A stretch of 64,000 nucleotides of DNA from Symsagittifera roscoffensis (Eukaryota; Xenacoelomorpha; Acoela; Convolutidae), in assembly GCF_963678635.1 (NCBI RefSeq), contig NC_087065.1:16846572-16910571 (forward strand), given 5' to 3'. Both the position numbers and the translations under genes were made by a program. Shown in pieces: positions 23,004 through 33,214 of the stretch; the first letter of the stretch is position 1; every line of letters starts with the position of its first letter. The notes beneath the pieces were generated by a model, which saw only the letters and a program-made list of their open reading frames with translations, ran no database searches and had not been told where the DNA came from.

Positions 23004-24695
23004 CTAACTGTTCTCATCGTTGTCCGATATGTCACTTATGTCACTTATGTCACTAGCCTCGCCGGGTTGTTTGATTGTTAGATCTACATATGAAGAGCAG
23101 ACGAGATTCATCAAGATTTTCCCCATAGCTGCAAATGGCGCATTTATTATTCCAAATTCAAGTAGCCCTTTCCAAAATTCCAGATTCTTTTCATCAAAAA
23201 CTTTACGTAGACTGTCTAAATGATCGGTGCTGAGCCCGGTAAACTTTTGATAGTCGGAGAAGCATTCAGGGTAGAACTCTTGCACCCAGTTGGCCGCAGA
23301 TTCCCTCTCTAGTTCCGTCAGTTTTTCTCCTAAATACTCCGGGTCTACAGCATAAGCAACTAGTGCAAATACAGGCGCGTGTTTCTCGTATAGTCTTTGA
23401 GCTAACTCAAGCCACTTACGATCCTCATTTTTGAGGCTTTCATCGTATTCGGAGAGCAAACGCTTCCATGCATGTGTGCTGCAACCGAGGCCATCATAGT
23501 TCATTAAAGATATTGAAGAAGTGAGACTATCTAGAAGAGTCTTCGCTCTACCACAGTTTATTGCGAACGGTCCAGTCAGATCTCTATCGATTCCGGAGAC
23601 ATTTTTATTGACAAAATTAATTTGTTTCTTAATTGAAAACTGCAGAAAATTGTTGCCTGCATGATGTTGGATGCTTCGAAAGAGATCACTCTTTTGCAAT
23701 TCGACATGTATCTGATTCATTGCCTCCTGTTGGCAACAGTACTCGTAAACTGGAGGAAGAGGTGGCTTCCGCTTGTGCAATTGTGGGGGACGATCTAACT
23801 GTTTCGTTAGAACTCCTGTTAAAGGCGCGTCTTCAGGTCTTTCTATGAGAAATTTGTACTCTAAACAGGCATTGAAAAAATTCTGAAAATTAATCCCACG
23901 TCCAAATATGCAAGGTCTTTCCACAGTGAGATTAAAGTTTCTATTTTCCATACAACGCGATAAAGGCTTTGTAGTAAACTTTTCCGGCAGGTGCTGGCAA
24001 TTGTACTCCTTAATTTCGATTAAAGATGTCAGAAGTTTGCTACCGTTGTAATTGATTATTGATTTCAGCAATTGTTGATAATTCAGACTTTCTTCAAAAT
24101 CATCTGGAATCTTATAACCGGGACGCAATGCTTTGGTCATATAAATAAAACTCTCGTGCTTTGCTTTATCGGCAGGGATTTCGCAGTCAATAAAAAACTT
24201 CTCAATAGCCTGATTGATTGTTTTGTTCTCATCGGGCGAATCATTTTTGGCTAATTTTGAAACATCTGAATGTTCTGACGAATTTTTTGTTAATGAATGA
24301 TTTTTGACCGAGTGCTTTTTCCTTTGTTGATGATACTTCAAGTAATGGGTTTTCATTCGGTGCGCTACACCTGAAATTATTTCAGGCTGCTCACAGTGGC
24401 GGCATTTGGCTTTATTTCCCGGTAGTCTTTCGAACTCTGTCCAAATAGGGTCACGTTTTCTCCCCGTTTTTGCTGCTGCTTCGGCACAAGTTTTTGTTAA
24501 TGAATGATTTTTGATCGAGTGCTTTTCCCTTTGTTGATGATACTTCAAGTAATGGGTTTTCATTCGGTGCGCTACGCCTGAAATTATTTCAGGCTGCTCA
24601 CAGTGGCGGCATTTGGCTTTATTGCCCGGCAGTCTTTCGAACTCTGTCCAAATAGGGTCACGTTTTCTCCCCGTTTTTGCTGCTGTTTCTGCCAT
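23004..24695 (-). CDS. BED-type zinc finger protein derived from a hAT transposase, tandem duplicated BED finger
   Basis: Intronless frame of 563 residues from ATG at 24695 to TAG at 23004, inside intron 4 of the large gene and on the same strand. Residues about 15-55 form a BED-like finger (WTEFERLPGNKAKC, then CxxC followed by a HxxxxHxxxxH cluster). The finger is repeated almost exactly 70 residues later, a recent duplication in the DNA. Residues about 170-215 (FIYMTKALRPGYKIP) match the conserved N-terminal block of hAT transposases. FALVAYAVDPEYL (about 440) and the C-terminal FAAMGKILMNLVCSS recall the late hAT region and dimerisation helix. The middle, where the catalytic core should be, is short and I see no clear DDE-type motifs. 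The C-terminus has ISDISDISD repeats. A minus-strand AATAAA lies about 195 bp past the stop (22805-22810). It could be a domesticated gene or a decayed transposase; the intact long frame favours the former. Confidence 0.72.
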   Translation of the reverse strand: MAETAAKTGRKRDPIWTEFERLPGNKAKCRHCEQPEIISGVAHRMKTHYLKYHQQREKHSIKNHSLTKTCAEAAAKTGRKRDPIWTEFERLPGNKAKCRHCEQPEIISGVAHRMKTHYLKYHQQRKKHSVKNHSLTKNSSEHSDVSKLAKNDSPDENKTINQAIEKFFIDCEIPADKAKHESFIYMTKALRPGYKIPDDFEESLNYQQLLKSIINYNGSKLLTSLIEIKEYNCQHLPEKFTTKPLSRCMENRNFNLTVERPCIFGRGINFQNFFNACLEYKFLIERPEDAPLTGVLTKQLDRPPQLHKRKPPLPPVYEYCCQQEAMNQIHVELQKSDLFRSIQHHAGNNFLQFSIKKQINFVNKNVSGIDRDLTGPFAINCGRAKTLLDSLTSSISLMNYDGLGCSTHAWKRLLSEYDESLKNEDRKWLELAQRLYEKHAPVFALVAYAVDPEYLGEKLTELERESAANWVQEFYPECFSDYQKFTGLSTDHLDSLRKVFDEKNLEFWKGLLEFGIINAPFAAMGKILMNLVCSSYVDLTIKQPGEASDISDISDISDNDENS

Positions 24696-25726
24696 GAATG
24701 AAAGAATGGGATGGAGGTTAGAGTAAAAAGTAATTCAAATGCTTGACTTGCTGCCAACTTTTATTCAAACAAATTAATTATCAAATGAACGAATTGCTAC
24801 TCCCAAACACAACGTCTCATCACAAATTTTGAAGAGTCATGAAAATGCTCTTATGTTCCTTTTTCATTGAAAACTGGCTGCGGCATAAATTTTTCTTGAT
24901 CCAAAATAGAATGGTTAACCGAAAAAATGGGAAAGGGAAATTCAAATAAGATGTCCAGCTAAACAAGGTTAGCATGTAGCTGTGCGAGTGCTTTTACCTC
25001 AGTAATCTTGCAGGAAACTTGAAAACTGAAAAAAAATGTTGCGACTTTGGCTTGTTTTAGTTTTTTTTGGTTGTTTTTTTTGTTTTTTTTTCCGCGTAAA
25101 ATCAAGTACTACAAAAAATGACGGAAGGGATCGAGTAACGTCATATTAAAGCTTTTGTTTGCAGTCGTGATTCGAACTTTATTAAAAATTTTCGAAAAAA
25201 GCCTTCTGAGAGATAAACCGGTATAATTTTGAGTAAAATAAGACATATAACTCAATTATATTCCAGAAATTTAATTTTTTCCAAGTTTGCATTTGCGCCA
25301 AAAATTCTAAAAAAAATGCGAAAGCTTAAATTTAATTACAATTTGTTTTTGATATTTCAGAAAAATTTCGAAGCAATTGTAATCGATTATTTTCATCTTG
25401 TTCTCAAAAAATTTTTATTGAACGAAATATCATCTATTATAATCAATTACAATGGATTTTAATCATTTTCTTCTATCTTTCTGTGTGCTATTTTCCTTTG
25501 TTTATATTAAATTTAAACTTACTAGGCTTATTATATATTTCGCGGTCTCGCTCATAAGTTATTTATAATAAGTTGAGTACGTATTTTTGTAACTCTTTTA
25601 TTCAGTTTTTCTACAAACCGGGTGAGGGGAGTTGTAAAAAGAGGGATGGAAGCATAGGGGGGACGTGGCAGGGGGAAGTAGTGGGGGACGTGGGGGGAAA
25701 TAGTGGGGGACTTGCGGGAATAGTGG
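24696..25726. other. Noncoding: ATCGATTA-type arm and G-rich repeat
   Basis: About 25370-25460 has AATCGATTA/AATCAATTA words typical of the composite repeat at 60-62.7 kb. About 25620-25726 is a G-rich purine tract (repeated GTGGGGGACGTGG-like words). Together they look like one end of that composite repeat, interrupted by the element at 25727. Confidence 0.4.
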
Positions 25727-26625
25727 CCCGCGTTGACCAAAACTTCTTATCATACAACCTTAATATTTGAAAAACTTCTTGCCATACAGTTCGATATAAT
25801 TCCATACGTAGAGCAAATTGTATGAAGTTTCTATTATAAGCATTTTTCTATATATGAAAATAGTATGACAAGTGTTTTTTCCATAAAGCAAAAACTTGAT
25901 TTTTGGTCTAAATTTAATTTCTGAAAATTTTTGGGTTGTGTTCGTAACCGAACGCAACTGACAAAGACCTTGGTTTACTCAAAGCACCAAGGGTTGGACG
26001 GTCTTGCATTTGCAATGCATAAAAACAACCTATTTTTTCTTAGAGCTGTCTTTCACAATTGATACAACAGTAGTAACAAACTTTTAAATTTCTGCAAAAA
26101 TTTTCAACGATGATTATTTTTGAAATTTGATTTTAAAATTATCAGACATTGATAAAGAAATACATAAAAATGCCATACAAAAAAAATAGGAGTTTTCAGC
26201 GTTTTGAAAAAATATATATATTTGGCGAAAAGGAGAAAAATTCAACATTAGTTTATCCAGTGCTACGTTATGCACACAAAAACTTAAATTTTGCATGCAA
26301 TTTTTTTTGGAAAATGTTTGTTTGAGCATAAAATTCGATTTCGATTTGCGGTTGAAAAAACCGAAAGTTTTTAAAGGCAATTTCAAAAAACAATTTTGTG
26401 TTGCCATCACAAAAATGCTATTCATACAATTTCTATATATGGGAATTGTATGATAAGCATTTTTTCAAAAAAAAACCTCGGATCAAACAGCCGCAGAAAT
26501 TATTTTATATCTTTTTTCAGCCATTTTTCGAAAATGTAGGAAAATAGTTTGACAAGCATTTTTCCATACATATGATGTATGGAATTGTATGATAAGAATT
26601 TTTGGTATATGGAGGTCAACCCGGG
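25727..26625. mobile_element. 0.9 kb TIR element inserted in a G-rich repeat
   Basis: Left end CCCGCGTTGACC followed by CTTCTTATCATACAA (25727-25757). The inverted equivalent, with an 8 bp insertion, is at 26585-26625. Subterminal TTGTATGATAAGCATTTTT-like words recur inside in both directions. No coding capacity. G-rich sequence (GGGGGACGTGG / GGGAGGGACGTGG) abuts both ends, as expected for insertion into the G-rich repeat. Confidence 0.65.
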
Positions 26626-26935
26626 GGGAGGGGAGGGGATGGGAGGGACGTGGTGACGAGAGGAGGCGTAGAGGGGGACCTAGGTGGGTAGTGAACCGTC
26701 ATTATGGGGATGAATGCGTTCGCTCACGCTTGAGTGCAGAAAGCTGCAATAAGTTAAATAATAATTTACAAAAAAATATTGGTTGTTTTGAAAACAAAAA
26801 TGGAATTTAATCAATTATTATAGATTAAAAGTCCATTACTTTGCCGAAATTTGCCATGACAATTGATTATATAGGGAACATTTTATTTAACAAAAATCGA
26901 TTATAATTAATTTTTATTCACGAAACTTTGGTGCG
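26626..26935. repeat. Second half of the interrupted G-rich/ATCGATT composite repeat
   Basis: A purine-rich G tract (26626-26695), then AATCAATTATTATAG and AATCGATTATAATTAA words, ending near GGTGCGGGCAA at 26930. This mirrors the ends of the copies at 60.99 kb and 63.88 kb. Confidence 0.45.
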
Positions 26936-27339
26936 GGCAAACTATTTTTTTTTGTGAATTGTAAGCGGATTCCGCAACAAGGACGCTCTCTTTGTTCTTC
27001 TTTTGTGATTTTGCTTTCTTGATTGTTCCGACAATTATTAACATGTTTTAAGACATGCTTCAGGGTTTGAGAGTCATACCCCTATCCAGTGCACCGTTTG
27101 GTGTGGCGCGTGCAGGATTTATACGACCAATGGAAAGGTCCAGGACAAAAGTACTGGAAGCCCAAACCATTGGTGAAAATTAGATCATGCATCTCTCGCT
27201 TTATAAAAGATGTTCTCGCCCGGTCCCTTCGACGAGAGGTAGCCAGGTCTTACCAAAAGCATCAGGAGAGCCATGAGTTTATTTACATTGGCCAGTTTTC
27301 CCCAGCAAATTTTCTCCGAGAAAAAAAACGATTTGAGGC

Positions 27340-27762
27340 GGATTTGGGGGGGGGGGGGGGGCGGTTGCGGACGCTTTTTCCTCAGGGATTCGACCCCTCC
27401 GCCAACCCAAAGGGTCTCCCCTTTGGTAGTTTTTAAGAAATCCATTTGTCGCCGACCGACCCTAAAATTTTTCTAAAGGCGCGTTCGGCGCCAATATTTA
27501 CTAACTTTGAAGCGGAGCGCGCCAAAAAAACGCGATTTTTTGTCAAAATTTTCCAAAAAAATGCCCAAAAACGGCTTTTTTGACCTGTTTTTTTTTTCAA
27601 AAATTTTACTGCGGCGCAGAAATTTTGGCAAAACAGGGTATTTTTACTGCTTTTGGAGAGTTCGGAAAATCAATTTGGTCTACGTAAAAAAAGGTCGTCA
27701 AATTTTTCGATAAGTTTTTGAAAATCCGCCCCGCCCTCAAAAAAATCCTAGATCCGCCCCTG
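27340..27762. mobile_element. hAT-like non-autonomous element ending in CCGCCCCTG
   Basis: The right end is CCTAGATCCGCCCCTG at 27747-27762. The body has GCGCGCCAAAAAAACGCGAT, ACTGCGGCGCAGAAATTTTG and AAAATCAATTTGGTC blocks shared with 30.0-30.54 kb and 5.26-5.48 kb. A second partial copy (CCAAAGGGTCCCCTCTTTGG to about 27975) follows directly. A run of 14-15 G lies at about 27347-27361. Confidence 0.6.
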
Positions 27763-28130
27763 AACCAAAGGGTCCCCTCTTTGGTATTGTTTTATGACAT
27801 CCATTTTAGGCCGACCAAAGCGAGCGGGCGCCGAAAAAACGTATTTTTCTGTTCAAAATTTTCCAAAAAAGGCCTAAATTAAGCGACCCCTTATTCTCGT
27901 CACAGAATTTGTCCAAAGGGTTTCCGTTGGGTACTATTTTGTGACAAAAATTTTGGGTCGATCACTTCTGAAAATTTTTAGCGGTAAAACATACAAACTA
28001 CAGCATTTTCTTCCTAAAAAGGCCCAGACTTGGAAAAATTTGCCAAGAGTCAGAGCTGAAAAAGTTCGACATTTACCTAAAAAAACTTGATAATACTTTT
28101 CGGAATAGCTGTTTCAACTGTGTCGGAAAA

Positions 28131-28333
28131 AGCTGTCTCCCCCACACCTCACATATGCATCAATTTTGTGTTGTAACGAGGGGTTTTACAAGGTTAAGTA
28201 TGAATACCAAATATGTTTGTCATAGCCTAATTAGTCCGCATACCAATTTTTGTAACAACCTGATGATGTGAACAAAATTCTACTAGTAAAATTTCGCGAG
28301 TGGATGGGGGGGAGAGGAGGAGGAAAAAGAGCC
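28131..28333. mobile_element. About 205 bp MITE, GGAAAAAGAGCC end, decayed left end
   Basis: Shares CACCTCACA, GTTTTACAAGGTTAAGTATG, ACCAAATATGTTTGTCAT and the terminal GGAAAAAGAGCC with five other copies. The left TIR is degraded to GCTGTCTCCCCC. Confidence 0.65.
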
Positions 28334-28547
28334 TTGGAAAGTTCCTGCTCACGCCAATGGATTAGAAGAACTTAGAAACCCAGTTTTTTCTAACGCTTTT
28401 AGAAAAATTCACTCTTGAAAATATTGAAAGTTTTTTTGTAAATGTTTTTTTTTGAGAGTGCGGAAAATGAAAATCCCGGAGGGCTAGTCGACCGAAAATT
28501 GTGGTCGTCAAAGTGCAGGCTCTTTTTCCTTTGAAACCTGCAATTTT

Positions 28548-28752
28548 GGCTCTTTTTCCTTTCCCCCCCCCCCACCTCACACAAACATGAATTTTATGGT
28601 CTAACGAGTGGTTTTACAAGGTTGATTATGAAGACCAAATATGCTTGTTATGACCTAATAAGTCTGCATGTCAATTTTCACGACAATCGGACAAAGTAAA
28701 CAGAAACTTCAAATATAAAAATTTGCACATGGGGGGGAAAGGAAAAAGAGCC
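28548..28752. mobile_element. About 205 bp MITE, complete
   Basis: Begins GGCTCTTTTTCCTTTCCCCC and ends GGGGAAAGGAAAAAGAGCC, an inverted repeat. The left TIR word is doubled 30 bp upstream (28518). Internal words are GGTTTTACAAGGTTGATTATG and ACCAAATATGCTTGTTATG. Confidence 0.75.
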
Positions 28753-28923
28753 ACAATTTTTTACTAGTAAAGTTACTGTTCACATTGTCCGATCATAATG
28801 AAAGTTGACATACGGACTAATTAGGATGTGCCAAACACATTTGGTCTTCATATTTAACCTTGTAAAACGACTCGTTAATAAAATTGATGGTCGTGGGAGG
28901 TGGGGGAAAAAGGAAAAAGAGCC
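28753..28923. mobile_element. MITE of the same family, opposite orientation, truncated
   Basis: The reverse complement of the family body (CATTTGGTCTTCATATTTAA, CCTTGTAAAACGACTCGTTA) ending GGTGGGGGAAAAAGGAAAAAGAGCC-like at 28923. It abuts the previous copy head-on; the shared left TIR is missing. Confidence 0.65.
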
Positions 28924-29697
28924 AAAGTGTATTAGCAAAGAGCAGAGGGGACCTTTTATGAGACAAGGAGGTTGACCTTCAGAGGCCGGCCTCCTAAATT
29001 CGCTACAGTATGAGATAAAAACTATTTGAATGATTAAAGATTTTTGCAAGTTTGGAAGTAGCCCGAATCACAAGGACTTCTGTTGATTTGTTTCGGAAGC
29101 AACGATTGTTTTGGTAACAGTAACAGGTATAAATGTTATTTTTAAACTGACTAAAAGTAATGCAATATGTATTAGAAGTTCTGATCAATCTTTTACAATG
29201 CTATCAGAAACAGAAAATGTTTTAATGAACCAGGCGTGTTGCAACCCTGTGTACATAAAATCATAAAAACGAAAGAAAAATCAAACAAACTGTCGAATAG
29301 ATTCATTGTTTTCATTACATATTGGCTTTTGTTTGAGGACTTTCATGGACCAGTCCAAATAGAAAGTAAAAGTTCTTTTCTTGACCATAGTCTCTCAGTT
29401 TTGATTTTTATGAGCAGCTAGTTTCTGGACTGTTTATAGCACGTGCATTTGAAATAAAAGCTTGAGAGTATCGTAAAAACTGGCCAAACTTTTATTTGTA
29501 GCTATCTCGAGTCTTTTATGAATCAGGATTGAGGTGGCTTTCACTCTATTGACTTTTCTACTCGGCCTCATATTACTCGGGGAAATTCTCAGTTAACATA
29601 GTCCCTTCGACCCAGATAGATCAAGTTCAATCTTGCACCCCAGCATTTAAATCGTGTGAAGTTTTGAATTTTTCTAAGCGCTGCAGGTAAAATGTTC

Positions 29698-29905
29698 GGC
29701 TCTTTTTCCTCTCCCCCCCCCCCCCCACCTCACACGAGCTTCAATATATTAGTGTAACGAGTGGTTTTACGAGGTTGAGTATGAAGACCAAATATGTTTG
29801 TCGTGGCCTTATTAGTCTGTATATAAATTTTCATAACAATTGGACAATGTGGTCATTAAATTTACATGTAAAAGTTTGCAGGTGGGTGGAAAAGGAAAAA
29901 GAGCC
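29698..29905. mobile_element. About 208 bp MITE, complete
   Basis: GGCTCTTTTTCCTCTCCCCC start and GGAAAAGGAAAAAGAGCC end. Internal GTGGTTTTACGAGGTTGAGT and CAAATATGTTTGTCGTGG match the family. A run of 16 C follows the TIR. Confidence 0.75.
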
Positions 29906-29929
29906 AAATGTTCAAATCTAAGTGGTTGG

Positions 29930-30540
29930 AAGCTCCAACTTTGAACCAAGTTTACATCCCCCCACACAAACTGCTCGAAGGGGATGTTAACTTGGTCCAT
30001 AACTCCTCCAAGGGGATGCCTTCTTCTCCTCCAAGGGGACGCTTTCTTTTCCTCAGGGATTTGGCCCCCTGCCGACCCAAAGGGTCCCCCTTTGTACTAT
30101 TTTGAGATATCCATTTTTGAAAGACGGACCCTATGTTCTAAAGTCGCCTTCGACGCCAATCTACACTAATTTTGAGGGGAGCGCGCGCCGAAAAAACGCA
30201 ATTTTTTGGTCGAAATTTTCTAAAAAGTGTCTAAAAACGCCTTTTTTTTTAAAAAAATTTGACTGCGGCGCTGAAAATTTGGGCTCTTTCTCCTTCACCC
30301 CTGATATACAGACTAATAAGGCCACGACAAAACATATTTGGTCTTCATAATCAACCTCGTAAACCCACTCGTTACACTAAAAAATTGAAGCTCATGTGAG
30401 GTGGGGGGAAAAGGAAAAGAGCCAAAATTTGGCCAAATTAGGGTCTTTATAAGTAGTTTGGGAGAGCTCAGAAAATCAATTTGGTCGAGCTAAAAGAAAG
30501 TCGTCAAGAAAAGGTCGTCAAAATCTTAGATCCGCCCTTG
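29930..30540. mobile_element. hAT-like non-autonomous element carrying a nested MITE
   Basis: The body matches 27340-27762 (CAGGGATTTGGCCCCCTGCC, CCCAAAGGGTCCCCCTTTG, GCGCGCGCCGAAAAAACGCA, ACTGCGGCGCTGAAAATTTG) and the right end is TTAGATCCGCCCTTG at 30540. A MITE (30282-30423) interrupts it. Confidence 0.6.
30282..30423. mobile_element. MITE of the 205 bp family, internally deleted, nested
   Basis: Begins GGCTCTTTCTCCTTCACCCC and ends GGGGAAAAGGAAAAGAGCC, in reverse orientation. Only 142 bp remain. Confidence 0.65.
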
Positions 30541-30692
30541 TATAAATTTACAAAATGATTGAATTCCTTTAAATAAAATTACAGTTATGCGACGCCAAAG
30601 GTTCCATGGTAAGCTGTGCTTTTTCAATCCCCGGGTTGACAAAAGTGTGCAACCATACATCGTACCATGGATGGTTCCATGGAAGTCATGAA
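30539..30692. repeat. Direct repeat, copy 1
   Basis: TATAAATTTACAAAATGATT through GCGACGCCAAAGGTTCCATG to CATGGAAGTCATGA recurs nearly identically at 31226-31378, about 687 bp away. Internal palindromes of CCATGG are frequent. Confidence 0.75.
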
Positions 30693-31118
30693 AAAACGCC
30701 CACGTAATTTTATGTAAAAATAACACATTTTCCGATTTTGGATAGTTTCAACAAAGCAAATTGATAGGGCGTATGAAAATCAAAACTTTCATACATCTAG
30801 CTGATTGCAGCTAAACTGCAAACTAAATTATTTTTTTTGTAAAAATTTGTTAAATTTTCAGTTAAAAGTTAGTTTTTGTAGTTTCCTCAAAAGTAAAATA
30901 CTTCTAACAAATTGTCTTGATAAGAAGGCGAGTGATAATTTTTCGACTTTTACTACTTTTACAGCGTTTTGTTACGACTTTCACAGCATAATGAAACGTT
31001 AGCAAGTTATATACATTAACAAAAAGGCAAGCTTCCAATGTTTGTTGATAATCAAATACAATATGAGTTGTTGAAGTCACCGATAGTTTGATATGCATAA
31101 TCAGGGTTGCGTAAAAGA

Positions 31119-31170
31119 TTACTGTTAGGATTAGGGTTTTAGGATTAGGGTTTTTAGGATTAGAGTTAGA
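31119..31170 (+). repeat. Short interstitial telomere-like tract
   Basis: TTAGGATTAGGGTTTTAGGA and following TTAGGGTTTTTAGGATTAGAG words: degenerate TTAGGG-type units, between the two direct repeats above. Confidence 0.5.
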
Positions 31171-31225
31171 ATTTAAAAAGATCAGGAAAAATAATTTATG
31201 TGGCTACAAGGCCTTTTGAATGTGT

Positions 31226-31378
31226 ATAAATTTACAAAACTATTGAATTCTTTTAAATAAAATTACATTTATGCGACGCCAAAGGTTCCATGGTAAGCTG
31301 TGCTTTTTCAATCCCCATTCTGACGAAAATGTGCAACCATACATCGTACCATGCATGGCTCCATGGAAGTCATGACTA
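31226..31378. repeat. Direct repeat, copy 2
   Basis: Second copy of the 30539-30692 block with a few substitutions, e.g. ACCATGCATGG for ACCATGGATGG. Confidence 0.75.
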
Positions 31379-32766
31379 GGGTTTTTGACGGCATTCACGC
31401 ATTAATTTTTTCAAATTCTTAAGCGAGCAATTTTCTGATTTGACTAGTATTTTAAGAAGTTTTGAGTTTGCTATAAGACTCATTCTGATCTGTCGAATAG
31501 CAATAAAATATTTTGAAAATTTTTGTAAGATTTGGTGCAGAGATTAACAGACTTGTTTTGATGCAAATAAATCAAAAACCTGGCTTCCAAATGTTCCAAT
31601 AAAAACTCATAAAGCTACCAAAATAGCACAGAACTTCTATCTTTTCAAACTGGATTTGGGTCCAAAAATGACTAATAACCTAATAAAATTTATCGGTGAG
31701 AATATATCCCGGTTTGATTAAAACAATCGAAATTTTGGAGCTCTAATTTGTTGCTCTGTTACTTTAGAAACATATACACTTTTCAGCTTTGCCACCTTCT
31801 GCGCAACCTTTATTATGCAAAGGATACTGTCGGTGACTTCAGTACGACCTATTCGAAAAGATAGACTAAACACGTTTAAAATTCGCTCATTGAAAACAAA
31901 TCATGAGTTTATAGATACAAAGTGACCACTCACCTTTTAGACAAAAAATAGAGAATTTCTTTAGTTTTGAGGGACAAAGCAAATATGGATTTCCCAACGA
32001 ACAACTAGTGGGCCAGCTGAAAATTTTAAGCTGTTTGATAGATTTAAAGAATATGTTCTGATGCGAAAAATATTGAAATATTTTCTAGTTCAAGTTCAAG
32101 TGTTGTTTCAAAAAGTTAAATCGATTTCCTCAAAAAAATTAGGGAGCGGATGTCATCAAGTCTTCACCGAAGAACTTCGATAACAGTTTAGATGCGATTG
32201 GTTAGATATATCGAAAAAAAATTCCCCAACGCCTTCAATAAGTTCGCTTTATTGAACTCAAATATGAAAATTAATGGAAAAACACGTTCGGTCAAGAAAT
32301 TTTTGCGCCTCATATGTGTCATTTTAAACTAGGAGAACTCAATCATACTAAAGATATACATTCATTCCAGGGTTTTGTAGCGAATTAAATTTTCTATCTC
32401 TTATTGCATTTTTTGAGTAAATACCTTATTCAACTTGAGTGTGCACGGGAAAGCAAAATACCCTCTTCTTTTCATCCGAGAAAAGTTTTTCAGATTTCTG
32501 ATTTGAAGCTGGCACAGGACTTTAACATGATATGTCACTTGCCCACATATTCAAAACTTATATGTAGTTTTTGGGCTTGAGTCAAAAATGACATACTGGA
32601 AGCCAGAGCCCAAACAGTGATTGGAACAAAAATACGTGAGTAAAATATGACAGCCAACATTCAATCGTATTCATTCTCATAGGTATACTTTGGTGCAACT
32701 TGATGCAGCGTTGCTCCAACTTTTGGTTTAGACATTTTATCTACATGTATTAAAACGATGACTTGC
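31379..32766. other. Intron 4, right part, noncoding
   Basis: AT-rich, nothing recognised up to the exon 4 donor. Confidence 0.4.
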
Positions 32767-32933
32767 CTGATTTCGGTCTGCCGTATTTGCGAGGGGGCAG
32801 GTTCGAGTCCACCTTGGCGCTGACTTGTTCGTAGTTGGGTCTGCTGGCGGCGGGAGTGCTATCTTGAGTCGACTCTCGTCTCTGAATCGGCTGCTCTTTC
32901 CCATTGACCAGTCGAGAGTTCTGACTGTACAAC
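32767..32933 (-). CDS. Exon 4 of the large gene, followed by a GC-AG intron
   Basis: 167 nt exon (1 nt + 55 codons + 1 nt). The acceptor is the minus-strand CTCATTTAG before 32933, only 23 nt from an assembly gap. The peptide is LYSQNSRLVNGKEQPIQRRE followed by Ser/Thr/Pro and then NLPPRKYGRPKSG, hydrophilic and basic like exon 3. There is no GT donor in the right phase. The minus-strand sequence CAG|GCAAGT at 32767/32766 is a textbook GC donor and gives the phase needed by exon 5 (G + GA = Gly, reading RPKSGGPFVNS). The nearby AA|GTCATC would break the frame. The exon is noticeably GC-richer than its flanks. Upstream exons may be missing in the gap. Confidence 0.68.
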
Positions 32934-32956
32934 CTAAATGAGAATTTATAACTCTT

Positions 32957-32979
32957 NNNNNNNNNNNNNNNNNNNNNNN
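32957..32979. other. Assembly gap, 23 N
   Basis: Run of N just upstream of exon 4 (minus-strand sense). It may hide sequence of unknown length. Confidence 0.99.
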
Positions 32980-33214
32980 TTGCTGTATTTCCTTTAGTTT
33001 CAGTCGTCTTCAGTGTTGCTCTATTTAGCTTCTGAGTTCGTTTATGTTCTGCTTCCGTTAAATTTTTTCAAATTTCTAAGTTTTTTTTAAAACGTTTATA
33101 CCCACGTGTCAGTTTTACTGGCACATGGGCAAAGATCAGAAAAGTGAGCCAGAGGGCCAATCTTGTGTTTTTTTTAAAATTTTTTAAAAAGTACCATTGT
33201 ACTTGTAGTTTTTA
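32980..33214. repeat. Satellite monomer left of the LINE
   Basis: CAGTGTTGCTCTATTTAGCT, TTTTACTGGCACATGGGCAA and AGTGAGCCAGAGGGCCAA match, diverged, the spacer monomers at 38.6-38.8 kb. This shows the LINE sits inside a satellite field. Confidence 0.55.

Noticed and set aside
23004..24695. Active autonomous hAT transposon
   Set aside because: I could not find flanking TIRs or the catalytic core motifs; the CAGGGGCGG ends nearby (21544, 27762) belong to truncated, differently placed fragments.
27089..27436. 115-residue plus-strand frame (DLYDQWKGPGQKYWKPKP...)
   Set aside because: The first half looks slightly coding-like but runs straight into the poly-G and hAT-like repeat; no splice signals or partner exon found.
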